From Microbulbifer sp. YPW1 (GTDB lineage: Bacteria > Pseudomonadota > Gammaproteobacteria > Pseudomonadales > Cellvibrionaceae), in NCBI RefSeq assembly GCF_013367775.1, contig NZ_CP055157.1:1405001-1469000 (forward strand): a DNA stretch of 64,000 bases, read 5' to 3'. This document shows, piece by piece, positions 10,719 to 19,345 of the stretch; the first letter of the stretch is position 1; each line of letters starts with the position of its first letter. A program made the translations under genes and the position numbers. The notes under the pieces were generated by a model, which searched no databases, had not been told where the DNA came from, and saw only the letters and a program-made list of their open reading frames with translations.

Positions 10719-13700
10719 ATGGACGCTTCGTTGGCGCACAAGCCAGACCCGGTTACCGCTGTCAAAACGAATCACGGGATTCCACCTTTTCTCGTAATTG
10801 AAAACGCAATAGTTGATTCTGCTGCACAGCAGAATGAAAATTGCGCAAGAAAAATCATAGACGAGGACGCTGAAAGCACAGCTCTATGGTTAGCAGGGGA
10901 ATCAAATACGATAGAAACCGACACGGTCACCCTTCTAGCGCTATATCTTCTTGGTTTGTATCGAGTTACGCAAACCGAGAGTTTCGCCATACCGCTATAC
11001 GTCTTAAATAATAATAATCGGCATACGGTCAAGACGCTTTGCTTTTTTGCAGGCGAAACTTTGCCACAAATTCGCGAACGCGTCCGCCAACGTCTAGAAG
11101 TCCCCGGAACACCTATATCGGCCTATTCAGAAGGCGACAACCCGCTACCAAACTCCAGCTGCGCAGCTGCGCTACTTCCAGAAGGTCACGCAACGAAATT
11201 CCCGCAGGATCTGCTTCCGCCGTACGGAACGAATCTTTGTCAGACGATTTTGACTGTGGTAAACGCAACCGGCGGCGAGCCTTCTTATACATGGTTGACG
11301 CGAAAAACTGGCCAAAACGACAAACAAAATCCGTCACTAAAAACGTTCTTCGAGCGCTTGATCGATGTTCATTTACGGATCCCCGGCATAGACTTACACG
11401 GCGTCGACCTGTTATCGAAAGAAGAAATTCTGCAACAGCAAGGGTTTTCTTCCGACATCATCGAAGCCGTATCGCACACCCCGGTTTACCGGCAGGTAGA
11501 GCGTTTTGCTGAAAACACGCCTGACGCTAACGCAGTTAGTGTATCGGGCCGGTCACTGACGTATCGTCAGCTGAACAGTCTATCAAACCTGATTGCCCGT
11601 GAGATGGCCGTCAAAGGCGTTACTCATGGCAATTACGTGGGTGTTCTCATTCAACCATCGCCGTTTATCTTTGCCAGCATTCTGGCGATCCATAAGCTGG
11701 GGGCAATATACGTCCCGCTGGATGCGTCATTTCCGGAATCGCGGCTAAAGAAAATCATAGAGACCGCACCGCCAACTCTTATATTGTATGACGCATCTGG
11801 TGAGAAAATGATAGCCCGGTTGGGCGTACCCGCTTTCAACCCTGCGCACCATATAAGTAATAAAGATCTCGCGGACAACATACCGAACCCATCGCACGAC
11901 GTTTCCATCGGATCGGCGTCACATGTATTTTTTACTTCTGGAACTACCGGAAACCCGAAAGGGATACTTGCAACGCACAAAAACTTCTCCCATAGCCTGT
12001 ACGCCGGCGTGCGCCGATACGGCTTTACCAGTGCAGATCGGTTCATTGCTGTCGCGCGATGCACATTCAGCATATCCATGTTCGAATACTTTACAGCGCT
12101 TACGCTTGGCGCAAGCGTGGAACTGATAGCTCCTGACACCATTTCAGATAAAACACAGTTTATAGCGCGATTGCGAACGGCCTCTGTTGTACATATGGTG
12201 CCCAGTCTTTTGCGGCAGATTTTGGATTATCAAGCTCCAGCGGGAACCGAAATTACGCTACCGAGCATTCGATATCTACTGACGGGCGGCGATATGGTTC
12301 CCGCTGAGACCCTGGAAAAATCACGCTCGATATTCACGCAGGCCCGCATTTTCGTTAATTACGGATCAAGCGAAATCAGCTGCATGGGCTGTACCTATGA
12401 AATTGACCGTGGTCAGGCGAAAATTCGCACGAAGATCGGCAGGCCTCACCCGAACATGAAAGTACTTATCCTTGATAAGAACAAAAACAAACTTCCACTG
12501 GGTTCCTGCGGTGAGTTGCATTTTTCCGGTGATGGTATCGTTCCTGGTTATATTAACAAAGGCGATCTTAACCGACGAAAATTCATCGACATCGATGGCG
12601 AACGTTTTTTTGCGATCGGAGACATAGGGCGATTTGACCACCAAGGAAATATTGAACTTCTTGGTCGTGAAGACTTCCAGCTACAGATAAACGGTATCCG
12701 TATCGAACCACCTGAAATTGAATATCGTCTGAAGCAACTGCCATCTATACGTGACTGTGTGGTAGTTGGCCGATCTATAAGTAAAAGCAAGAATAACTCG
12801 CTCATCGCATATATCGTGGAAGGTGAAGCACTGCCGACACCAAATGAATTAACGGATCATCTCCGCAGCCACTTACCCGAATACATGTGCCCATCAGCAT
12901 ATATTGCGCTGACGGAATTACCGACAAATCACAACGGAAAAATAGACAGGGCACAACTCCCTGAGCCGACCGCGCAAAATATATTGTCGGTGGAGTCTAC
13001 AACCGGGAAGCGCACAAAACTTGAAGAAGAATTAATTGAAATTTGGGAGCGGACTTTCGACCTCAATGGATTGCACCAGGACCACGATTTCTTCGAAATC
13101 GGAGGCACCTCACTTGATGCAATCAGCATGCTAACGACAGTCCATGATACGTATGGAAGAAAGATATCCTTACCGCACTTCCTTTCCAACCGGACCGTAA
13201 AGAAGCTGGCACGAGCACTTTCAATAAACGATGATTCTCTTGAAAATGAACATGTTACGGTGTTAAAGGATGGGGACGCAGATCTTCCACCTTTATTCTG
13301 CTTGAACGGATCTATCCAGTATCGAGAGCTGGCGTCGACCATCGACATACCGAACCAAGTCGTTTCTGTCACGCTTCCGGAAGAGGAAGAGATTATTAGT
13401 GATGGCTCGATGACAGGTGCATTTTCAGAAATTTCAGACTTTCAACGGATTACGCAAAAATATCTGGATGCCATTCTGCGCTATCAGTCTGAGGGGCCCT
13501 ACCTTTTGACGGGCGCCTCATTTGGCGGCCTTATTGCATTTGAAGTTGCCCGAGATCTCTTAAGGTCCGGGAAAAAAGTAGATCTTGTCGGACTGTACGA
13601 TACCTGGGTGCCAGGATACAGAGAAAAAGCCAAACCGGTTAGCCGAGTACTGATCGGGCTTAAGAAGATTCATGAGTCCGGACTATCGCAACTTCGCTCG

Positions 13701-14054
13701 TATGGCCTCCGCGTGATCAAACGGTTAAGCGGCCGTCAGAAAGTTACTCATGGTCCCGAGAATACCGATATACGCGACGTGCTGCGTAGCACTGCGCTCG
13801 CCAAATTTAAGCTACGCCCCCAGAATCAAAGCGTTTTGCTGTTCAATGCGATCGATCGACCGCGTTATTACGGTGAGCGCAACGAGGAACATCTCGGCTG
13901 GAAGCGCTACGCATCTAGCGTAGAAGTTTGCAAGGTCCATGGCGATCATATTGGCATTCTCAAATATCCGCACGTGCTTTGCATCGCTGAGAAACTTGAA
14001 GAACGAATTTCAGCACTGGCCGATTGCGACGGTGCAAGTAGAGCTATGCATTAG
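10719..14054 (+). CDS. NRPS-like enzyme: adenylation - carrier - thioesterase
   Basis: This 1111-residue cytoplasmic enzyme has an N-terminal ~240-residue segment resembling the end of a condensation domain (GIDLHGVDLLSKEEI precedes the A domain) but no HHxxxDG. The adenylation domain (about 250-760) has FFTSGTTGNPKG, NYGSSE, FAIGDIGRF and the catalytic Lys741 in NHNGKIDR. The carrier has Ser798 in FFEIGGTSLDA for phosphopantetheine. The thioesterase has Ser934 in GASFGG and His1077 in VHGDHIGIL. At the position of the amino-group-binding Asp235 of GrsA there is Ser451 (CTFSISMFEYF), so the substrate is probably not an alpha-amino acid; an aryl, keto or hydroxy acid is more likely. AGGA precedes the ATG. 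It is flanked by a dioxygenase-like gene and two acyltransferases. Confidence 0.87.
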   Translation: MDASLAHKPDPVTAVKTNHGIPPFLVIENAIVDSAAQQNENCARKIIDEDAESTALWLAGESNTIETDTVTLLALYLLGLYRVTQTESFAIPLYVLNNNNRHTVKTLCFFAGETLPQIRERVRQRLEVPGTPISAYSEGDNPLPNSSCAAALLPEGHATKFPQDLLPPYGTNLCQTILTVVNATGGEPSYTWLTRKTGQNDKQNPSLKTFFERLIDVHLRIPGIDLHGVDLLSKEEILQQQGFSSDIIEAVSHTPVYRQVERFAENTPDANAVSVSGRSLTYRQLNSLSNLIAREMAVKGVTHGNYVGVLIQPSPFIFASILAIHKLGAIYVPLDASFPESRLKKIIETAPPTLILYDASGEKMIARLGVPAFNPAHHISNKDLADNIPNPSHDVSIGSASHVFFTSGTTGNPKGILATHKNFSHSLYAGVRRYGFTSADRFIAVARCTFSISMFEYFTALTLGASVELIAPDTISDKTQFIARLRTASVVHMVPSLLRQILDYQAPAGTEITLPSIRYLLTGGDMVPAETLEKSRSIFTQARIFVNYGSSEISCMGCTYEIDRGQAKIRTKIGRPHPNMKVLILDKNKNKLPLGSCGELHFSGDGIVPGYINKGDLNRRKFIDIDGERFFAIGDIGRFDHQGNIELLGREDFQLQINGIRIEPPEIEYRLKQLPSIRDCVVVGRSISKSKNNSLIAYIVEGEALPTPNELTDHLRSHLPEYMCPSAYIALTELPTNHNGKIDRAQLPEPTAQNILSVESTTGKRTKLEEELIEIWERTFDLNGLHQDHDFFEIGGTSLDAISMLTTVHDTYGRKISLPHFLSNRTVKKLARALSINDDSLENEHVTVLKDGDADLPPLFCLNGSIQYRELASTIDIPNQVVSVTLPEEEEIISDGSMTGAFSEISDFQRITQKYLDAILRYQSEGPYLLTGASFGGLIAFEVARDLLRSGKKVDLVGLYDTWVPGYREKAKPVSRVLIGLKKIHESGLSQLRSYGLRVIKRLSGRQKVTHGPENTDIRDVLRSTALAKFKLRPQNQSVLLFNAIDRPRYYGERNEEHLGWKRYASSVEVCKVHGDHIGILKYPHVLCIAEKLEERISALADCDGASRAMH

Positions 14055-14602
14055 TGCATGGGGCTATATTTGGAGTATTAACGTTGAAAGACCATAAAAA
14101 TATAGACTGGCAAACCCCGGACTGGAGCAGGGAAAAACCACGCCGTTTCTGGGATCCGAGCAGGAAATTGCTTGGAGCCATTCGCGATTTCCAAAAAATT
14201 CAGCACAAGAGTGATCCAATCACCTACTTAAGGAAAAAGTATTGCAAGTTGCGGCACCGTATTTGGACCATCGTAACGGGCGCCGAGATTGATCTCCATT
14301 GCCGTATAGGGGGCGGGCTGCTTATCCCACACCCGAATGGTGTGGTAATACACCCCGACGCGATCATCGGCGCGAACTGCCTTATATTTCAGCAAGTAAC
14401 GCTCGCCGGAATCGTCGAATTGGACTACCACGTAGATATCGGTGCCGGGGCAAAATTACTCGGCCCGTTAAAGGTCGGTCACAGCGCAAGGATCGGTGCC
14501 AATGCGGTGGTTACACATAATGTTTCATCAAACCAAACGGTAGTCGGCATTCCGGCGCGGCCGATAGCTATAAAGTCCAGCGAACCCGCCACAAATAATT
14601 AA
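14054..14602 (+). CDS. Serine O-acetyltransferase-like hexapeptide acyltransferase
   Basis: This protein of 172-182 residues has a C-terminal left-handed beta-helix of hexapeptide repeats (about 75-170) with GAEIDLHCRIGGGLLIPHPN, the His-containing GVVIHPDAIIG and VVGIPARPIAI. This is the CysE-like acyltransferase layout. The usual long N-terminal SAT domain is largely absent, so an acetyltransferase for a sugar or small acid in this cluster is more likely than a cysteine-biosynthesis enzyme. The GTG at 14054 overlaps the previous stop by one base; a TTG at 14084 with GGAG upstream is an alternative start. It is probably co-transcribed with the NRPS-like gene and the acyltransferase 3 gene 9 bp downstream. 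Confidence 0.8.
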   Translation: MHGAIFGVLTLKDHKNIDWQTPDWSREKPRRFWDPSRKLLGAIRDFQKIQHKSDPITYLRKKYCKLRHRIWTIVTGAEIDLHCRIGGGLLIPHPNGVVIHPDAIIGANCLIFQQVTLAGIVELDYHVDIGAGAKLLGPLKVGHSARIGANAVVTHNVSSNQTVVGIPARPIAIKSSEPATNN

Positions 14603-14611
14603 GAAGCTTTT

Positions 14612-15787
14612 ATGAGTACTCAACAAGCACAAGGATACATGCCGCAACTGGATGGTTTGAGAGGTGTAGCCATTCTTGCCGTGATGACCGTGCATTTTGG
14701 TCTGGGCTCACTACTTCCAAGCGAGCAGTACAGTACCGCATTCCGCGGAGCAGGATTAAGTGCATTTTTTGTTTTGAGCGGTTTTTTGATTACTGAGAAT
14801 CTTCTCAAGCAAAGGCCCGGCCATCCTCTCACGATGGGCTTATTTGGTAAGCACTTACTGATATTCTTTATGAGACGTGGATTTCGAATATACCCGGCGT
14901 ATTTTTTCCTGATCTTGACCCTGACGATTATTGGATTTGAGGGTATTAGCAAGGTAGCAATTTGGCACTATATATTTGTTGCCAATATGGATTTCGCGCG
15001 TTATGTGGACATCACGTCAAGTTACGCGCTTGCACACGCGCCTACGGCACATTTGTGGTCCATATCGGTACAGGAGCAATTTTACCTTGTGTTACCGCTC
15101 GCAATATTTCTCCTTAGGGGCCGCGCGCTCGTAGTCGCCATTATATCGGCAATTCTTATCGCGCCTTTGTGGCGGTTTTACTGGATTTTTGTCGACAATT
15201 CCTCGACCACAATTCACCATCTCTTCGCATTGCCATCGCTGCTGGACACTTTGCTGAGCGGATCCCTACTTGCACTCTATAAACGGGACTATTGTGGAAT
15301 CAGAAGTCAATGCTCCAGGTACATGAATAGGGTCGTGCCCTTAGCTGTGGCAATTACAGTCCTAATGATTTGCAGCAAGGGCGCCGGTATAGGTTCTCGC
15401 TACACCACCCTCCTTTTTGACCCGTTTTTTGCCATCAGTATCGGCTATGTCATCTACAACGCATCCAATAATGTCAATAACGCCGCGGGCCGCTTCCTCA
15501 ACTTTAGGTTCTTACGCTTCCTCGGCCAAATCAGTTTCGGGCTTTATCTATACCATGCGTTTGCACCACATCTAGCGGACTTCGTATTTTCCGGCACTTC
15601 ACTATCACCAGATAGGTCATCGCTGCTATGGGTGCTGTCTTACATAGCGATCTCCGTTCTGTTGGCGTGGGCATCACTGAAAATCATAGAAAAGCCTGCT
15701 CTGGCTTTCCGCTCAAAAATTATCCACCGCATCAGGTCCAGCGCCAACAGGAATATCGGTACACAGGGACTTCAGCCGCATACGTAG
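14612..15787 (+). CDS. Acyltransferase family 3 membrane protein (OafA-like)
   Basis: This 391-residue protein has about ten membrane segments and the signature start QLDGLRGVAILAVMTVHFG, including the conserved Arg and the catalytic His. LWSISVQEQFYLVLPLAIFL is another family hallmark. Such proteins move acetyl or other acyl groups across the inner membrane onto polysaccharides or glycolipids. There is no SGNH domain at the C-terminus. It ends the cluster with the dioxygenase-like, NRPS-like and SAT-like genes and lies just before the exopolysaccharide biosynthesis operon, so O-acylation of that polymer is plausible. Confidence 0.9.
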   Translation: MSTQQAQGYMPQLDGLRGVAILAVMTVHFGLGSLLPSEQYSTAFRGAGLSAFFVLSGFLITENLLKQRPGHPLTMGLFGKHLLIFFMRRGFRIYPAYFFLILTLTIIGFEGISKVAIWHYIFVANMDFARYVDITSSYALAHAPTAHLWSISVQEQFYLVLPLAIFLLRGRALVVAIISAILIAPLWRFYWIFVDNSSTTIHHLFALPSLLDTLLSGSLLALYKRDYCGIRSQCSRYMNRVVPLAVAITVLMICSKGAGIGSRYTTLLFDPFFAISIGYVIYNASNNVNNAAGRFLNFRFLRFLGQISFGLYLYHAFAPHLADFVFSGTSLSPDRSSLLWVLSYIAISVLLAWASLKIIEKPALAFRSKIIHRIRSSANRNIGTQGLQPHT

Positions 15788-16103
15788 CCGGTATATAATG
15801 CTGCACTTCACAAAATTTGATATTGGCATGGACATTGCTCACAAATTTTGTAAGGCCTCGCAGGTTTGCCGTAACGATTGCGTCAATAACCGGGCAATAA
15901 GAAGAACTGTAACTCGGCTTCGATAAAATATGGCTGTGCGAGGGATGCGGGACCAGCTCCAAGCTTTTGCGCTGACACAGCTCACAAGAAGACGACATTA
16001 ACGTTTAGCTGATTTGTACGCCAATTCTATCGTTGGCGATCAACAAACTGTACTGCACCTAAAGGAATTTGGTGCCACTAATGCCCACGGGGGAGGGGCA
16101 ACT
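15788..16103. other. Intergenic region before the exopolysaccharide operon
   Basis: This 316-bp stretch separates the acyltransferase gene from the initiating glycosyltransferase gene. It contains the inverted repeat at 15810-15851 and a TATAAT-like hexamer near 15794. No RfaH ops/JUMPstart element was seen. Short frames on either strand look spurious. Confidence 0.5.
15810..15851. promoter_or_regulatory. Perfect 10-bp inverted repeat, candidate operator
   Basis: ACAAAATTTG (15810-15819) and CAAATTTTGT (15842-15851) are perfect inverted copies separated by 22 bp, with centres 32 bp apart (about three helical turns). Each arm is itself nearly palindromic. No T-tract follows, so a terminator is unlikely. 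A dimeric or tetrameric regulator of the downstream polysaccharide genes could bind here. Confidence 0.45.
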
Positions 16104-17516
16104 ATGAATCAGGGATGGATTCGCATTCACCGCAGCAGGTTAATCGCCTACTATCGTCTGCTCGATTTAACCTTCATATTCGGCACACTATTGGCGTGCC
16201 TGTTTTTCCTGGACCATACACTGACCAAAGACTGGTTTATTGCCGCTCTACTGGCCACTATCTTTTTCGCAGTCCTATCCGAATCATTTGAGCTCTATCG
16301 CTCCTGGCGTATCGACTCTTACCTAAAGATGTGCGGTAAAACGTTCCTTGCCTGGGGTGCTGTGTGCTCGCTACTCCTGCTTATCGCTTACTTTGCCAAG
16401 GTGGGTGAGCACTATTCTCGCTTGGTGATTGGCCTCTGGTTCTTAACCACACTGGTTGTGTTGAATCTATGGCGTTTCACGTGGCGCCAGGTCCTGTTTT
16501 CTCTCCGTATGCATGGGAGGAACGTACGTCAGGCGGTAATTATTGGTGTAACCGACTCCGGCATAAAACTCTATGAGGACTTTGCGTCCAGCCCGCAGCT
16601 CGGAATTACCGTGAAAGGATTTTATAGTGCGGATGTGAAGTTTCCCGAGTCCGAAGTGTCCCAAACCAACAAAGCCAAAGTTAACCTTCTCGGTACTGTT
16701 GAAGACGCGGTGGCTCTGGCCAAGGTGGGGGAACTCGATCTTGTATACATCGCACTCCCAATGCGGGAAGAAGAAGCCATTGGCGATATTCTCACCCGTT
16801 TCGGAGACACCACTGCAACTGTGCATATTTTGCCGAACTTCTTTGTTGCCAACATGCTCCATGCGCGCTGGCATCAAGTAGGCCGAAGTAACTTGCTCAG
16901 TATCTATGACACACCTATAGAGGGCTTCAATAGCTGGCTGAAACGCCTCGAAGACCTGGTCTTGGGTACTTTGATTCTGATTCTGCTTTCGCCTGTCATG
17001 CTATTTGTATCGGCGGGCGTGTTAATTTCTTCTCCGGGCCCAGTTCTGTTCAAGCAGCGCCGCTACGGACTGGATGGAAGAACGATTGACGTTTGGAAAT
17101 TTCGCTCAATGGTGACTCAGGATAATGGCGTCCAGGTCAAGCAAGCTACGCGCAACGATGCGCGAATTACAAAATTTGGCAGCTTTATTCGCCGCACTTC
17201 ACTGGATGAGCTCCCGCAGTTGTTCAATGTCATTCAGGGTCATATGTCTATCGTTGGTCCTCGCCCACATGCGGTGGCTCACAATGAGGAATATCGGCGG
17301 TTGATCAATGGCTATATGCTTCGCCACAAAGTGCGTCCCGGAATAACCGGGTGGGCACAAATCAACGGTTGGCGTGGAGAGACAGACACTCTTGATAAAA
17401 TGAGCAAACGAATTGAATACGATCTGCACTATATAAGGAATTGGTCACTTTTTTTTGACTTTCGCATTCTTTTCTTAACGATATTCCGCGGTTTTGTTTC
17501 CAAAAATGCCTATTAG
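16104..17516 (+). CDS. Undecaprenyl-phosphate glycosyl-1-phosphate transferase (WcaJ/EpsZ type)
   Basis: This 470-residue inner-membrane enzyme transfers the first sugar-1-phosphate onto undecaprenyl phosphate and so starts repeat-unit synthesis. It has four N-terminal membrane segments, a Rossmann-like CoA-binding middle region (about 145-260) and the C-terminal bacterial sugar transferase domain after a further hydrophobic segment. Motifs seen include KQRRYGLDGRTIDVWKFRSM, SLDELPQLFNVIQG, SIVGPRPHA and GITGWAQINGWRGET. The ATG at 16104 follows GGGGAGGGG; a frame reaching 30 codons further upstream is rejected for lack of a ribosome site. It heads the plus-strand export genes. The sugar is probably glucose or galactose. 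Confidence 0.93.
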   Translation: MNQGWIRIHRSRLIAYYRLLDLTFIFGTLLACLFFLDHTLTKDWFIAALLATIFFAVLSESFELYRSWRIDSYLKMCGKTFLAWGAVCSLLLLIAYFAKVGEHYSRLVIGLWFLTTLVVLNLWRFTWRQVLFSLRMHGRNVRQAVIIGVTDSGIKLYEDFASSPQLGITVKGFYSADVKFPESEVSQTNKAKVNLLGTVEDAVALAKVGELDLVYIALPMREEEAIGDILTRFGDTTATVHILPNFFVANMLHARWHQVGRSNLLSIYDTPIEGFNSWLKRLEDLVLGTLILILLSPVMLFVSAGVLISSPGPVLFKQRRYGLDGRTIDVWKFRSMVTQDNGVQVKQATRNDARITKFGSFIRRTSLDELPQLFNVIQGHMSIVGPRPHAVAHNEEYRRLINGYMLRHKVRPGITGWAQINGWRGETDTLDKMSKRIEYDLHYIRNWSLFFDFRILFLTIFRGFVSKNAY

Positions 17517-17555
17517 AACTAGGTGTATGACTGAAATACTATCGGGGGAAGATCA

Positions 17556-18755
17556 GTGAAAATTACCAAGCTGCAATCGAATACATGTTTAGCGGTGGGA
17601 CTCGGAAGTTTTTTGGCAACGTCCGTTTCTGCAACACCGATAGCGCTTCCAGGCGGCATAGACCTGAAGCCATCCCTGGATAGCGCACTTAATTATGACG
17701 ATAACGTTACCAATTCCAGTACCGATCAGATTGAAAGCTGGCTAAGTACACTTACTCCAACCCTTCTCTTTGAAGCAAGTAACGGCGTAGATTTCTATAC
17801 ATTTGAATATTCATTGGAAGGTGGTCACTATTTTTCCAGTGAGAGCGATAATTATACAGACCATTCTCTTTCTGGTAGTGCCAAATGGGAAATAACAAAT
17901 AATTTTGACATCGAACTAGATGTATCCTGGTTAAAGGATCATTTAGAGCGAGGCATTGGATTTACACAAGGCATCGGCAACCTTGCTGATGGCCCCGATA
18001 AGTTTACCGAAGGCCAGGTAAAAACGACATTTAGTTATGGCAGCGCGTCAAATCCACTGATATTCGATTTCTCATTGGGCGCTGACAATACCACTTACGA
18101 CCGCATCTTGCCGCTACCAGGACGCGACCAAAAAAGTCAGTTTGCTGGTATTAGCACGGGCATTCAGGTCGGAAGCCGGACAGCCGTTGTCGCAGAAATT
18201 GATTACAGTGAAATTGATTTCGATTTCACAGTCAATGGTGCTCCGGCCTCTTCACGCGGGCTGGACAACGAGCAGATCGATTATCTTGGCGGTATCGACT
18301 GGAGTAGTGCAAAAACAGATTTGAGTATTCGAGTGGGTGAGCGTCACAAACGGTTCATCAACAATAGCCGCGAAAATTTTGTTGGCCCAAGATGGATACT
18401 CAGTGTCTCTTGGTCCCCTCTGACCTATAGCGCCATTTCCCTTACAAGCCAGCGCCGCACCGACGAGCCCCGCGGCTTCGGTGATTTTATCGATACCACC
18501 GCGCATTCGGTTAGTTGGCGACATAATTGGACGACCAGACTCGGGACCACACTGGCCCACGCCCGACAAAAGAGTGATTACTTTGGCATCGAGCAGGTTG
18601 ATAGCAGCCATACCAGCACAGCTTCACTCAGCTACAATTTCAGGCCGTGGATGAGCTTTCAGGTGGGAGCTTCTCACTTCAACCAAACGTCGACGCTAGA
18701 CCGATTGAATTTTGAGCGCAACATTTCGTTCATACGAGCGACTGTTTCCCCTTAA
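17556..18755 (+). CDS. Outer-membrane beta-barrel of the exopolysaccharide locus (EpsL-like)
   Basis: This 399-residue protein starts with GTG behind GGGGGAA and has a signal peptide ending near SVSATPIA. The mature part shows alternating hydrophobic and polar strands throughout (for example DFYTFEYSLEGGHYF and FDIELDVSWLKDH) and ends in an aromatic/hydrophobic strand ISFIRATVSP, as barrels do. Such proteins accompany EpsL-type exopolysaccharide operons. It lies between the initiating transferase and a short OPX protein, so it may provide the outer-membrane pore that the OPX lacks. No enzymatic motif was seen. Confidence 0.8.
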   Translation: MKITKLQSNTCLAVGLGSFLATSVSATPIALPGGIDLKPSLDSALNYDDNVTNSSTDQIESWLSTLTPTLLFEASNGVDFYTFEYSLEGGHYFSSESDNYTDHSLSGSAKWEITNNFDIELDVSWLKDHLERGIGFTQGIGNLADGPDKFTEGQVKTTFSYGSASNPLIFDFSLGADNTTYDRILPLPGRDQKSQFAGISTGIQVGSRTAVVAEIDYSEIDFDFTVNGAPASSRGLDNEQIDYLGGIDWSSAKTDLSIRVGERHKRFINNSRENFVGPRWILSVSWSPLTYSAISLTSQRRTDEPRGFGDFIDTTAHSVSWRHNWTTRLGTTLAHARQKSDYFGIEQVDSSHTSTASLSYNFRPWMSFQVGASHFNQTSTLDRLNFERNISFIRATVSP

Positions 18756-18799
18756 AAAAAGCATGCCCAACGCCTTAAAACGAATGTAATTCTATTGAT

Positions 18800-19345
18800 A
18801 TGAGAATAAATACACTGCATCAGTTAGTTCTAATTGCGATTTCATTGGTTGGTTGCACTCAAGCAATCGCGCAGGGGTTCAATTCTTATGATTACGAGCT
18901 TGGTCCCGGAGACCAGATAGAAATCGTTGTGTTTGGCGAAGACGATTTAAGCATCGACTCTCAGATAGGCGATAACGGGGTCATAAATTACCCGTATATC
19001 GGTGAGCTTCATGCTTCAGGATTAACGATTCGCGCGTTACAGGACATGATAAAGAGCGATTTAAAAGGTGATTATCTGGTCAACCCGATCGTACAAATAT
19101 CCATAGCACAATATCGGCCTTTTTTTATCGATGGGGAGGTCGAGGTTCCGGGTGGCTATCCCTTCCAGCCTGGCCTTACGATTTTGAAGGCAGCTGCACT
19201 TGCACAAGGCTTTACTGAGCGCGCGTCTCGCGAAAAAATATTCATTACACGTGAGATTAACGGCGAAGAGAAAATAGTAAAGGCAGAGTTAGGTACCCAT
19301 ATTCGCCCGGGCGATATCGTAACGGTCGAACAGAGATTTTTTTGA
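18800..19345 (+). CDS. Polysaccharide export (OPX) lipoprotein, short form
   Basis: This 181-residue protein has a signal peptide with lipobox LVGC (Cys19). It then has a Poly_export domain (YELGPGDQIEIVVFGEDDLS) and one SLBB-like domain (FIDGEVEVPGGYPFQPGLTI). It ends shortly after GDIVTVEQRFF, so it lacks the additional SLBB repeats and the C-terminal amphipathic helix that forms the Wza pore. OPX proteins of this kind need a separate outer-membrane partner, plausibly the beta-barrel encoded just upstream. Its stop overlaps the Wzc-like start (TGATG). Confidence 0.9.
   Translation: MRINTLHQLVLIAISLVGCTQAIAQGFNSYDYELGPGDQIEIVVFGEDDLSIDSQIGDNGVINYPYIGELHASGLTIRALQDMIKSDLKGDYLVNPIVQISIAQYRPFFIDGEVEVPGGYPFQPGLTILKAAALAQGFTERASREKIFITREINGEEKIVKAELGTHIRPGDIVTVEQRFF

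Noticed and set aside
15732..15998. 88-codon minus frame before the polysaccharide operon
   Set aside because: Overlaps the acyltransferase 3 gene end and the inverted repeat; no ribosome site or family resemblance.
14612..16103. RfaH ops/JUMPstart element upstream of the polysaccharide operon
   Set aside because: GGCGGTAG was looked for and not found.
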